Shown: positions 8,517-18,227 of the stretch, one piece after another | Layout of the letters: every line of letters begins with the position of its first letter | How positions within the stretch are numbered: position 1 is the first letter of the stretch | DNA from: Aquincola tertiaricarbonis | GTDB taxonomy: Bacteria; Pseudomonadota; Gammaproteobacteria; Burkholderiales; Burkholderiaceae_C | Direction of reading: 5' to 3' | NCBI RefSeq assembly: GCF_000969605.1 | Contig: NZ_JZUE01000001.1 | Span: 186,001 to 250,000, forward strand | Length of the DNA stretch: 64,000 bases | Notes under the pieces: generated by a model | What the model saw: the letters and a program-made list of their open reading frames with translations, nothing else | What the model was told of the DNA's origin: nothing | The model's database searches: none | Made by a program: the position numbers and the translations under genes

Positions 8517-9814
8517 GCCGCCACGCGCACGGGCGCGTCGCGGTGACGCAGCAGCCAATCCTGGGCCACCGCCAGGCCGGACATCAGGCCGTCCTCATGG
8601 AAGCCGTAGCGTGTCCATGCGCCGCAGAACCACACGCCGGCGCTTCCCTGCAGCGTGGGCAGCCGCCGCTGGGCCTCGATGGCGGCCTGGTCGAACACCG
8701 GGTGCGCGTACTGCCATTCACCCAGCACGGTGGAGGGGTCCACCTCGCGCACCGGGTTTAGCGACACCACCACCGGCCGTTGCCACGGCAGCGGCTGCAG
8801 CCGGTTGATCAGGTAGTGCAGGCACACGGCCGCCTGCTCCGTGCCGGCGTCCGGCGCGCGCTCGTAGTTCCAGGCGGCCCAGGCCCGCTGCGTGGCCGGC
8901 AGCACCGAGGCGTCGGTGTGCAGCACCGCGCGGTTGTCGTGGTAGCGGATGGCGGACAGCACCGCCCGCTCGGGCGCGGTGGCATCGGCCAGCAGGGACA
9001 GGCTGGTGTCGCTGTGAGTGGCCATCACCACGTCGTCGAATCGCTCCGTGCCATGCCGGGTGGTGACCAGCACGCCCGCATGGCCCTCGGCCGGCGGCAG
9101 CCGCTGCACGCGCAGCACCGGCGTGTCCAGCCGCGCGTCGGGGACCTCCAGCACCATGCGGCGCACGTATTCGCGAGAGCCGCCACGCACCGTGCGCCAC
9201 GGCGGCTGGCCGGTGGCCTGCAGCAGGCCGTGGTTGTGGCAGAAGCGGATCAGCGTGCCGACCGGGAACTGCAGCATCTGGTCGGTTGGGCAGGACCAGA
9301 TGCTGCCGATCATCGGCAGCAGGTAACCCTCCTGGAACAGGCTGCCGAAGCGCAGGCGTTGGAGGAAGCGGCCGAGCGGCTCGGCCAGCTCCGCGTCGGC
9401 ATTGCGGCGGGCGATGCCGGTGCACACGCGGTTGAAACGCAGGATGTCGGCCAGCATGCCCCAGAAGGCCGGGCGCAACAGGTTGCGCCGTTGGGCGAAC
9501 ACCCCGTCCAGGCCGCTGCCGCTCCACACCAGCCCACGGCTCGGCGCCTGCACCGAGAACGACATCTCGGACGGCGCGGTGGCCACGTCCAGTTCCTTGA
9601 ACAGCGCGATCAGGCGTGGGTAGGTGCGCAGGTTGAACACCAGGAAGCCGGTGTCCACGCCATGCGTCACGCCGTCCAGCGTGACGTCGACCGTGTGGGC
9701 ATGGCCGCCGAACCAGGGACCCGCTTCCAGCAGCGTGACCGCAGCATGCGGGGCCAGCGCACGGGCGGCGGCCAATCCGGCGATGCCGGAGCCGATGACG
9801 GCGACGCGCCGCAT
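8513..9814 (-). CDS. FAD-dependent amine-oxidase-like oxidoreductase
   Basis: A 433-residue flavoprotein (COG2907 type). The N terminus has the dinucleotide-binding fold VIGSGIAGLAAARAL and LLEAGPWFGGHAHT. The C terminus has the second FAD contact in GVWFCGAWTRYGFHEDGL. It is thought to oxidise or desaturate an acyl substrate together with the following DUF1365 and Cfa-like proteins; that role is inferred from constant gene neighbourhood. It begins the three-gene unit. Upstream, toward gpx, lies an unusual stem-loop (9876-9923). The ribosome-binding site is weak (GGGAG). Confidence 0.88.
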   Translation of the reverse strand: MRRVAVIGSGIAGLAAARALAPHAAVTLLEAGPWFGGHAHTVDVTLDGVTHGVDTGFLVFNLRTYPRLIALFKELDVATAPSEMSFSVQAPSRGLVWSGSGLDGVFAQRRNLLRPAFWGMLADILRFNRVCTGIARRNADAELAEPLGRFLQRLRFGSLFQEGYLLPMIGSIWSCPTDQMLQFPVGTLIRFCHNHGLLQATGQPPWRTVRGGSREYVRRMVLEVPDARLDTPVLRVQRLPPAEGHAGVLVTTRHGTERFDDVVMATHSDTSLSLLADATAPERAVLSAIRYHDNRAVLHTDASVLPATQRAWAAWNYERAPDAGTEQAAVCLHYLINRLQPLPWQRPVVVSLNPVREVDPSTVLGEWQYAHPVFDQAAIEAQRRLPTLQGSAGVWFCGAWTRYGFHEDGLMSGLAVAQDWLLRHRDAPVRVAA

Positions 9815-9875
9815 GGCTCAGGCTCCCAGGCCGGCATGTGCCGCCGGCCCGTGTACAAAAGCTGCTGCGTGGCGC

Positions 9876-9923
9876 CCCGAAGCGAAGGAGGGAGGGAGGG
9901 AGGAGGAGGAGAGACGCTTCGGG
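9876..9923. repeat. Stem-loop with pure purine/pyrimidine loop
   Basis: A perfect 9-bp inverted repeat CCCGAAGCG/CGCTTCGGG encloses a 30-nt loop made only of G and A on the plus strand (GGAGGG repeats). On the minus strand, which is sense for gpx and the FAD gene, the loop is all pyrimidine and includes CCTCCTT, a mimic of the 16S rRNA anti-Shine-Dalgarno. It lies 61 nt before the FAD gene. It could form a G-quadruplex on the plus strand or a regulatory hairpin in the mRNA. Confidence 0.6.
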
Positions 9924-10080
9924 ATTGCAGCCTGATCAACAGGAAGGCCACGCCGCAGACAAAACCGTTCGGAGGCGGTGTTGATGCCGCATCCTCTGGC
10001 ATAGACGGCCGTGCCGGCGGCGAGTTCCACGGCCGCCGAGGCAGAAACAAAGCTTTGCGAAAGCGAGCCTGCGCGCATGG

Positions 10081-10662
10081 TCACGGGGCTGCCACGGGTT
10101 GCTGGAGCAGCCGCTCGATGTCCGCCACGAAGCCCTTGCTCAGCGGATCAGTCAGGCTGCCGGCGCTGAAGGCGAAGCGGCCGTCGCGCCCGATAACGTA
10201 CTTGTGGAAGTTCCAGGTGGGTGTCTTGCCGCTGGCCTGGGCCAGTTGCTGGAACAGCGGGTTGACGTCGCTGCCGCCCTTGACCTTGGACTTGGCGAAC
10301 ATCGGGAACTTGACCCCGAAGGTGTTCTCGCAGAACGCCGCCACCTCGGCATTGCTGCCCGGCTCCTGCGAGCCGAAGTCGTTGCTGGGAAAGCCGAGCA
10401 CCACGACGCCGCGCTGCTGGTAGCGGCTGTACAGCGCTTCCAGGGACTTGTATTGCGGCGTGAAGCCGCAGTAGCTGGCCGTGTTGACCACCACCACCAC
10501 CTTGCCGGCGTAGCTGCACAGGTTGACCGGTTTTTCGTCCTGCAGGCGCGGCAGCGTGTGGTCGAGCAAGGCCGGGCAGGCTGCTTGCACGGCCGGGGCC
10601 AGCGCCACGGCGCACAGCCCGAACAGGGCCTGCGAGGCTTTGGAGCGGAAAGAGAAGAACAT
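10081..10662 (-). CDS. Periplasmic glutathione peroxidase family protein (BtuE-like)
   Basis: A 193-residue thiol peroxidase. An N-terminal signal peptide (about residues 1-27, ending AVQA) predicts export. The peroxidatic Cys lies in NTASYCGFTPQY, the conserved Phe/Asn stretch is GFPSNDFGSQEPG, and the Trp is in TPTWNFHKYVI. It should reduce lipid or alkyl hydroperoxides outside the cytoplasm, using thioredoxin-like or other thiols. It is divergent from the LitR-type regulator, and an operator-like palindrome lies directly before its ATG, so it is likely in the same light/B12 circuit. Most bacterial Gpx proteins are cytoplasmic, so the export signal is notable. Confidence 0.9.
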   Translation of the reverse strand: MFFSFRSKASQALFGLCAVALAPAVQAACPALLDHTLPRLQDEKPVNLCSYAGKVVVVVNTASYCGFTPQYKSLEALYSRYQQRGVVVLGFPSNDFGSQEPGSNAEVAAFCENTFGVKFPMFAKSKVKGGSDVNPLFQQLAQASGKTPTWNFHKYVIGRDGRFAFSAGSLTDPLSKGFVADIERLLQQPVAAP

Positions 10663-10665
10663 GTT

Positions 10666-10680
10666 TTTGTCCTACACAAA
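10666..10680. promoter_or_regulatory. Operator-like palindrome TTTGT-N5-ACAAA before gpx
   Basis: A perfect 15-bp inverted repeat 3 nt upstream of the gpx start codon. An identical arm set occurs at 10729-10743. It is the likely binding site of the adjacent MerR-family regulator. Confidence 0.6.
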
Positions 10681-10728
10681 CACTGCCAATCGGCGGCGTA
10701 TGTACCTATGATGCGCAACGAACCGGAG

Positions 10729-10743
10729 TTTGTCTAATACAAA
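10729..10743. promoter_or_regulatory. Operator-like palindrome TTTGT-N5-ACAAA at the litR start
   Basis: A second perfect copy of the 15-bp palindrome, ending on the first base of the litR-type start codon. Position suggests autorepression. Centre-to-centre distance to the gpx-side copy is 63 bp, about six helical turns, so the two sites face the same side of the DNA. Confidence 0.6.
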
Positions 10744-11720
10744 TGAGTCGCGACCTGAAGATCGTGGACACGGCGGCACCGGTGTGGTCGATTGCCGCAG
10801 TAGAGCGCGACACCGGCCTCAGCAAGGAAACCTTGCGCATGTGGGAGCGGCGCTACGGCTTTCCCGCGCCACGGCGGGAAGCCACCGGCGAGCGCGCCTA
10901 TCCCCATGAGCAGCTGGAGCGGCTGCGCACCATCAAGCGCCTGCTGGACGCCGGCCACCGGCCCGGCCGTGTGGTGGCGCTGCCCGCGCCGGCGCTGCTG
11001 CAGATGCTCGGCGACATCGCCGGCCCGCGGGAGGTGCCCGCCGCGCCCACTGCCGAGGGCGGCGCTGCGCCGGACGGCTGCCTGCAGCGTCTGCGCGAAC
11101 ACGATCTGGACGGTGTGCGGCATGGCTTGTCGGAAGCGCTCACCCGCCTGGGGCTGGCGCGCTTCGTCCTGGAAATGCTGGTGCCCACCAATACGCAGGT
11201 CGGCGATGCGTGGATGCGCGGCGAACTGGCGGTGTACGAGGAGCATGCGTACACCGAGGCGGTGACCATGCTGCTGCGCCAGGCGCTGGGCCGGCTGCAG
11301 GCGCCCGATGCGCGCGGCCGGCCGTGCGTGCTGCTGACCACGCTGCCGGGCGAGCCGCACGCCATGGGCCTGCTGATGGTGGAGGCGCTGCTGGCGGTGG
11401 AGGGCTGCCGCTGCGTGTCGCTGGGGGTGCAGACGCCGGTGCCGGACATCGCGGCCGCGGCCACCGCCTTCCGCGCCGACGTCGTGGCGCTGAGCTTCAC
11501 CGGCTGCCAGAAGCCGGCGCAGGTGGGCCGCGGGCTCCAGCAGCTGCGCGAGTCGCTGCCCGCGGCCACGCAAGTGTGGTCCGGCGGTGCGGGCATGGCA
11601 TCGTGGCGCCGGCGCCTCGCGGGGGTGTCCGCCTTCACCTCGCTGGAGGCGGTGGCACCGGCGGTAAGGGCTTGGCGGCACGAGGCCTTGGATGGCCGCC
11701 TAGAATTGCCGGCTGCCTAG
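10743..11720 (+). CDS. litR: MerR-family regulator with AdoCbl-binding photoreceptor domain (LitR/CarH type)
   Basis: A 325-residue regulator. Residues 15-85 form a MerR winged helix (SIAAVERDTGLSKETLRMWERRYGFP). The middle and C-terminal parts match the cobalamin-binding domain of CarH/LitR. Both hallmarks are present: W157-x9-E167-H168, which covers the upper face of adenosylcobalamin, and E204-x-H206-x-x-G209, which supplies the lower His ligand. Such proteins bind DNA in the dark and release it when light breaks the Co-C bond. It is divergent from gpx across two identical palindromes and is followed after 8 nt by a diiron protein gene. Light control is inferred from the motifs. Confidence 0.9.
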   Translation: MSRDLKIVDTAAPVWSIAAVERDTGLSKETLRMWERRYGFPAPRREATGERAYPHEQLERLRTIKRLLDAGHRPGRVVALPAPALLQMLGDIAGPREVPAAPTAEGGAAPDGCLQRLREHDLDGVRHGLSEALTRLGLARFVLEMLVPTNTQVGDAWMRGELAVYEEHAYTEAVTMLLRQALGRLQAPDARGRPCVLLTTLPGEPHAMGLLMVEALLAVEGCRCVSLGVQTPVPDIAAAATAFRADVVALSFTGCQKPAQVGRGLQQLRESLPAATQVWSGGAGMASWRRRLAGVSAFTSLEAVAPAVRAWRHEALDGRLELPAA

Positions 11721-11728
11721 GAACCGCG

Positions 11729-12613
11729 ATGCTCTACCCTGAACTCTTCAAGCAACTGGAAGCCGTCCGCTGGAACATGGACACGGACATCCCGTGGGAC
11801 CAGTTCCAACCTGACCTGCTCACCGAGGAGCAGGCGCAGACCATCAAGATGAACGCCATCACCGAGTGGGCGGCCCTGCCGGCCACCGAGATGTTCCTGC
11901 GCGACAACCGCGACGACAGCGACTTCTCCGCGTTCATGAGCGTGTGGTTCTTCGAGGAGCAGAAGCACTCGCTGGTGCTGATGGAGTACCTGCGCCGCTT
12001 CCGGCCCGACCTGGTGCCCACCGAGCAGGAACTGCACGAAGTGCGCTTCGAGTTCGACCCGGCGCCCGCGCTGGAGACGCTGATGCTGCATTTCTGCGGC
12101 GAGGTGCGGCTGAACCATTGGTACCGCCGCGCGGCCGAATGGCACACCGAGCCGGTGATCCGCAAGATCTACGAGACGCTGGCCAAGGACGAGGCCCGTC
12201 ACGGCGGCGCCTACCTGCGCTACATGAAGCGGGCGATGAACAAATTCGGCGACGAGGCGCGCGCCGCCTTCGCCAAGGTGGGCGTGCTGATGGCCAGCGC
12301 CCGCCGCACCGCGCAGGCGCTGCACCCCACCAACCTGCACGTGAACGAGAAGCTGTTCCCTCGCGACACGGTGCAGAGCCGGCTGCCCGATCCCGGCTGG
12401 CTGGAAGCCTGGCTGGACAAGCAGATCCAGTTCGACGCGGTGTGGGAAAACAAGGTCGGCGACCGCATCCTGCACAACCTGAGCCTGCTGTTCGAACGCA
12501 GCTTCGCCAGCGTGCAGGAGCTGAACCGCTATCGCAAGGAAATCACCCAGGCGGTGGCCGCGGCGGCCGCCAAGCGCGCCCAGGGCGGCCAGGCCGGCAC
12601 CCAGCCGGCCTGA
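11729..12613 (+). CDS. Ferritin-like diiron protein, acyl-ACP-desaturase-like
   Basis: A 294-residue protein with a four-helix diiron core. Candidate ligands are a Glu in EWAALPATEMF (E46 or E54), the pair E77-x-x-H80 in FFEEQKHS, E125 in CGEVRLNHW, and E155-x-x-H158 in KDEARHGG. This E, ExxH, E, ExxH pattern is that of stearoyl-ACP desaturases, AurF-type oxygenases and related oxidases. The substrate is unknown. It starts 8 nt after the LitR-type gene on the same strand, so it is likely co-transcribed. With the Cfa-like and FAD genes next door, a role in fatty-acid oxidation or desaturation is a reasonable inference. Confidence 0.8.
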   Translation: MLYPELFKQLEAVRWNMDTDIPWDQFQPDLLTEEQAQTIKMNAITEWAALPATEMFLRDNRDDSDFSAFMSVWFFEEQKHSLVLMEYLRRFRPDLVPTEQELHEVRFEFDPAPALETLMLHFCGEVRLNHWYRRAAEWHTEPVIRKIYETLAKDEARHGGAYLRYMKRAMNKFGDEARAAFAKVGVLMASARRTAQALHPTNLHVNEKLFPRDTVQSRLPDPGWLEAWLDKQIQFDAVWENKVGDRILHNLSLLFERSFASVQELNRYRKEITQAVAAAAAKRAQGGQAGTQPA

Positions 12614-12647
12614 TTGGGCGGGGCCGGTGCCCTGCCGGTCCGATGCC

Positions 12648-12959
12648 TCAGGCGGAGAGCGGCTGCTCTCCGACCAGCGTGAAGTGCTCCACCACCGGAG
12701 GCTTCGCAAAGAAGGGCCCGACGATGGCGCGCCATTGCGCGAACAGCGGCCCTTCGCGGAAATCCACCGTGTGGTTTTCCAGCCGCGCCCAGTAGATCGT
12801 CAGCACGTAGCGCTCGGGCGACTCGACGCCGCGCTGCACGCGCCAGCCCAGGAAGCCCTTGGCCTGGCTGATCACCGTCTCGATGCCGCGCACGATGGCC
12901 TCGTCGAAGGCAGCCTGCTGGCCGGGGGGAATGGTGATGTCGGCGTGTTCGAGGATCAT
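12648..12959 (-). CDS. Antibiotic biosynthesis monooxygenase (ABM) domain protein
   Basis: A 103-residue single-domain protein of the dimeric alpha/beta-barrel ABM fold (YgiN/quinol monooxygenase-like). It begins MILEHADITIPPGQQAAF and has the GFLGWRVQRGVESPERYVLTIYW-type strand-turn-strand; the motif region ENHTVDFREGPLF is typical. The substrate is unknown. It is convergent with the diiron protein gene and precedes pobA on the same strand order (pobA lies upstream, 56 nt away), so it might be co-transcribed with pobA and act on quinone side-products, but this is only inference. Confidence 0.75.
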   Translation of the reverse strand: MILEHADITIPPGQQAAFDEAIVRGIETVISQAKGFLGWRVQRGVESPERYVLTIYWARLENHTVDFREGPLFAQWRAIVGPFFAKPPVVEHFTLVGEQPLSA

Positions 12960-13015
12960 CGTCGGCTCCGTGGAACGTGTTTCGGGCCGGCGACGTTACC
13001 GCAGCCGGTGCCGCT

Positions 13016-14233
<1,218 letters not shown>

Positions 14234-15061
14234 CTACAGCAGCTGCCGCAGCGTGGCCTGGGATTGCCGCAGCGGCGGCAGGCAGTGTTCGACGAGCTGG
14301 TCCATCGTCATGCGCTGGGCATGCACGCTGAAGTTGAGGGCGGCCACGGTGTCGCCGCGGTAGTTCTTCAGCGGCACGGCGATGGTGCGCAGGCCCAGCT
14401 CCAGTTCCTGGTCGACGCAGGCGTAGCCCTGGGCGCGCGCATGGGCGATCTCGATGCGCAGCCGCTCGGGCAGCGTGACGGTGTGCGGCGTGAAGGCGCG
14501 CAGCGACTGGCGGGCGATCCAGGCGTCGACCTCCGCCTGCGGCAGCGCGGCCAGCAGCACGCGGCCGTTGGAGGTGCAGTGCGCCGGCACGCGGGTGCCG
14601 GGCTGCAGCGTGGCCGAGATCACGCGCCCGGCGCTGGTGGCGGCGATGCAGATCACGTCGTCGCCGTCCAGCGTGCCGGCCGAGGAGGCCTCCTTCATCG
14701 CGTAGGCCAGCTTGTGCAGCTCCGGCTGCACGATGCGCGGCAGCCGGGCCGAATGCATGTAGCTCTGCGCCAGCCGCAGCACCTTGGGCGTGAGCGCGAA
14801 CAGCCGCCTGTCCTGGCTGACGAAGCCCAGGTGCGTCAGCGTGATGAGGTAGCGGCGCGCGGCGGCGCGGGTCAGGCCGGTGCGCTGGGCCACTTCGGCG
14901 ATGGTCAGGCGCGGGCGGTCCTGGTCGAAGGCCTCGATCACCTGCAGGCCCTTTTCCAGCCCGGCGACCAGGTCGCGCTGGGCCGGCTCTGCGCCAGCCG
15001 CGCTGCCGGGCGCCAGGCGCGTGGCCAGGACATCGTCGGGGCTGAAGTCGTCATCGCTCAT
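14234..15061 (-). CDS. pcaR: IclR-family regulator of aromatic catabolism (PcaR/PobR type)
   Basis: A 275-residue regulator. The N-terminal HTH (about residues 28-90) contains TIAEVAQRTGLTRAAARRYLITL, the C-terminal effector domain is of the IclR fold. Family members PcaR, PcaU and PobR respond to beta-ketoadipate, protocatechuate or 4-hydroxybenzoate. Location between pobA and pcaF makes it the likely controller of this cluster, and it probably binds the two 15-bp palindromes before pcaI, whose GTTC-N7-GAAC form resembles known sites of this subfamily. Whether it is PcaR or PobR in function cannot be settled here. Confidence 0.85.
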   Translation of the reverse strand: MSDDDFSPDDVLATRLAPGSAAGAEPAQRDLVAGLEKGLQVIEAFDQDRPRLTIAEVAQRTGLTRAAARRYLITLTHLGFVSQDRRLFALTPKVLRLAQSYMHSARLPRIVQPELHKLAYAMKEASSAGTLDGDDVICIAATSAGRVISATLQPGTRVPAHCTSNGRVLLAALPQAEVDAWIARQSLRAFTPHTVTLPERLRIEIAHARAQGYACVDQELELGLRTIAVPLKNYRGDTVAALNFSVHAQRMTMDQLVEHCLPPLRQSQATLRQLL

Positions 15062-15210
15062 GACATGCTCTTGTGCGTTGATCGCCCGGCGCCGGTGTCG
15101 CTACTGCAATGCGGCCACTCTAGGCACGCGCGCCGCTGCTCACCAGGGGGTCGAGGGGTGGGTTGGGCGCGCTGCGCACAAACTGCATCGGCGCGCACGG
15201 GAACGGGACG

Positions 15211-15240
15211 AAAAAAAACCGGCCACCTTGCGGGGGCCGG
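15211..15240 (-). terminator. Intrinsic terminator of the pca operon
   Basis: On the minus strand a 6-bp GC stem CCGGCC/GGCCGG with a 10-nt loop is followed by eight T. It lies about 20 nt after the pcaF stop and ends the pcaI-to-pcaF transcript before the IclR regulator gene. Confidence 0.8.
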
Positions 15241-15260
15241 CGTGGCGCGTGCGCGGCGGC

Positions 15261-16469
<1,209 letters not shown>

Positions 16470-16510
16470 GCGGTGTCTCCTGATGCGGTGGGTGCAGTGT
16501 GGGGCGGGCG

Positions 16511-17512
16511 TCAGTCGAGCGCGACGTTGGCCTTCTTGACCACGTCGGCGAAGCGTGCCGATTCACTGCCGATGAACTGCACGAATTGCTCGCGTGTCTG
16601 CGGGAACAGCTCGTAGCCGAAGGTGTCGTAGCGCTGCTTCACGTCGGGCTCGGCGAGCGCCTTCTCGATGTCGCGGCGGATCTTCTCGGCGCGCTCGGCC
16701 GGAATGCCCTTGGGTGCGGCGATGGTGGTCCAGCCGATCACCTCGAAGTTGGCCGGGCCGCCCGACTCGGCCACCGTCGGCACGTCGGCGAAGGCCGGCA
16801 CGCGCTTGGGCGCCGCCACGGCGATGTAGCGCAGCTTGCCCGCCCGCTGCAGGGAGCCGGAGCTGGCGCTGGTGCCCAGCGCGAAGGCCAGCTCGCCGGT
16901 GGCCACGCCGGTGTACAGCAGCGAGGTCTCCTTGTAGATCACATGTTCCATCTCGGTGCCGGTGACGGTTTCGAACAGCTCCGAGCCCAGGTGCACCGGG
17001 TTGCCCACGGACCAGGAGCCGTAGTTCAGCTTGCCGGGGTTGGCCTTGGCGTCCTTGACGATGTCGGCGACGGTCTTGTACTTGCTGTCGGCCGCCACCG
17101 CGAAGAAGAAGTTGGTCTTGAACAGCGGCAGCAGGGTGTCGAAGTCCTTCTGCGGGTCGTACGGCAGCTTCTTGAACAGGTGCGGGTAGGCCGAGAGATG
17201 CACGTTGTCCAGCTGGATCAGGTCATAGCCCTGCTTGTCGCCACGCTTGAAGGTGTCGATCGCGATGAAGCCGTTGGCGCCCGGCTTGTTTTCCACGATC
17301 ACCGGCTTGCCCCACATCTTCTGCAGCTTCTCGGCCACCATGCGGGTGACGGTTTCCGGGCCGGAGCCGGCCGGGAACGGCGTGAGGATGCGCACCGGCC
17401 TGTTGGGAAAGTCGTCGGCCGCCCAGGCGGGTGCGGCGGGCAGGGTGGCGGCGGCCAGCGTGGCCAGGCCGGCCAGGGCGGCAAAGGTACGGCGCGAGAA
17501 AACGGCGGTCAT
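16511..17512 (-). CDS. Tripartite tricarboxylate transporter (Bug) periplasmic receptor
   Basis: A 333-residue periplasmic solute receptor of the TctC/Bug family. A signal peptide with a twin Arg (FSRRTFAALAG, ending about residue 32 at AWA) precedes the mature protein, which starts with the family motif FPNRPVRILTPFPAGSGPE. It lies between pcaJ and pcaF in the operon. No TctA/TctB membrane subunits are present in the window, as is common for the many orphan Bug receptors in Burkholderiales. Context suggests binding of an aromatic acid or dicarboxylate such as beta-ketoadipate; that is inference. Confidence 0.9.
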   Translation of the reverse strand: MTAVFSRRTFAALAGLATLAAATLPAAPAWAADDFPNRPVRILTPFPAGSGPETVTRMVAEKLQKMWGKPVIVENKPGANGFIAIDTFKRGDKQGYDLIQLDNVHLSAYPHLFKKLPYDPQKDFDTLLPLFKTNFFFAVAADSKYKTVADIVKDAKANPGKLNYGSWSVGNPVHLGSELFETVTGTEMEHVIYKETSLLYTGVATGELAFALGTSASSGSLQRAGKLRYIAVAAPKRVPAFADVPTVAESGGPANFEVIGWTTIAAPKGIPAERAEKIRRDIEKALAEPDVKQRYDTFGYELFPQTREQFVQFIGSESARFADVVKKANVALD

Positions 17513-17539
17513 GGGGCGGTTCCTGGGGGGGCGGTCGGA

Positions 17540-18199
17540 TCAGGCGGTGGCGGTGGATGTGGCGGGCCGCAGCGGCACGGCGGTGACCTTCTGCAGCTCG
17601 TCGAAGCTCAGTCCCTCGGCCATCTCCACCACGGCCACGCCGTCGGGCGTGATGTCGAGCACGGCTAGGTCGGTGTAGATGCGGCTGACGCAGCCAATGC
17701 CGGTCAGCGGATAGGTGCAGGCCGGGACGATCTTGCTGTCGCCGGACTTGGTGGTGTGCTCCATCATCACGAAGGTCTTCTTCGCGCCGATGGCCAGGTC
17801 CATCGCGCCGCCCACGGCGGGAATCGCGTCCTTGGCGCCGGTGTGCCAGTTGGCCAGGTCGCCGCTGGCGGACACCTGGAAGGCTCCCAGCACGCACACG
17901 TCGAGGTGGCCGCCGCGCATCATCGCGAAGCTGTCCGCATGGTGGAAGAAGCAGCCGCCCGGCAGCAGCGTCACCGGCTGCTTGCCGGCGTTGATGAGGT
18001 CGTAGTCCTCCTGGCCGGCCGCGGGCGCCGGGCCCATGCCGATCACGCCGTTCTCGCTGTGCAGCACCACCTCGCGCCCTTCGGGCAGGTGGTTGGCCAC
18101 GGCGGTCGGCAGGCCGATGCCGAGGTTGACGACGGCGCCGTCGGGGATGTCCTGCGCCACGCGCCGCGCCATCTGGTCGCGGGTCCACTTTCCTGGCAT
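17540..18199 (-). CDS. pcaJ: 3-oxoadipate CoA-transferase subunit B
   Basis: A 219-residue beta subunit of the succinyl-CoA:3-ketoadipate CoA-transferase. The catalytic Glu is in the motif HSENGVIGMG, and the N-terminal GIGLPTAVANHLP is typical. It pairs with PcaI to activate beta-ketoadipate. In other organisms pcaI and pcaJ are adjacent and usually overlap; here a Bug receptor gene separates them, so equimolar expression depends on the shared transcript. Confidence 0.94.
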   Translation of the reverse strand: MPGKWTRDQMARRVAQDIPDGAVVNLGIGLPTAVANHLPEGREVVLHSENGVIGMGPAPAAGQEDYDLINAGKQPVTLLPGGCFFHHADSFAMMRGGHLDVCVLGAFQVSASGDLANWHTGAKDAIPAVGGAMDLAIGAKKTFVMMEHTTKSGDSKIVPACTYPLTGIGCVSRIYTDLAVLDITPDGVAVVEMAEGLSFDELQKVTAVPLRPATSTATA

Positions 18200-18227
18200 G
18201 TCGTGTGTCTCCTGCTGTCTGTCGGGT

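Noticed and set aside
9845-9859. A third LitR-type operator before the FAD oxidoreductase
   Set aside because: Only the ACAAA half-site is present (in GTGTACAAAA); the opposite arm is GGCCC, so it is not a match to the two gpx/litR palindromes.
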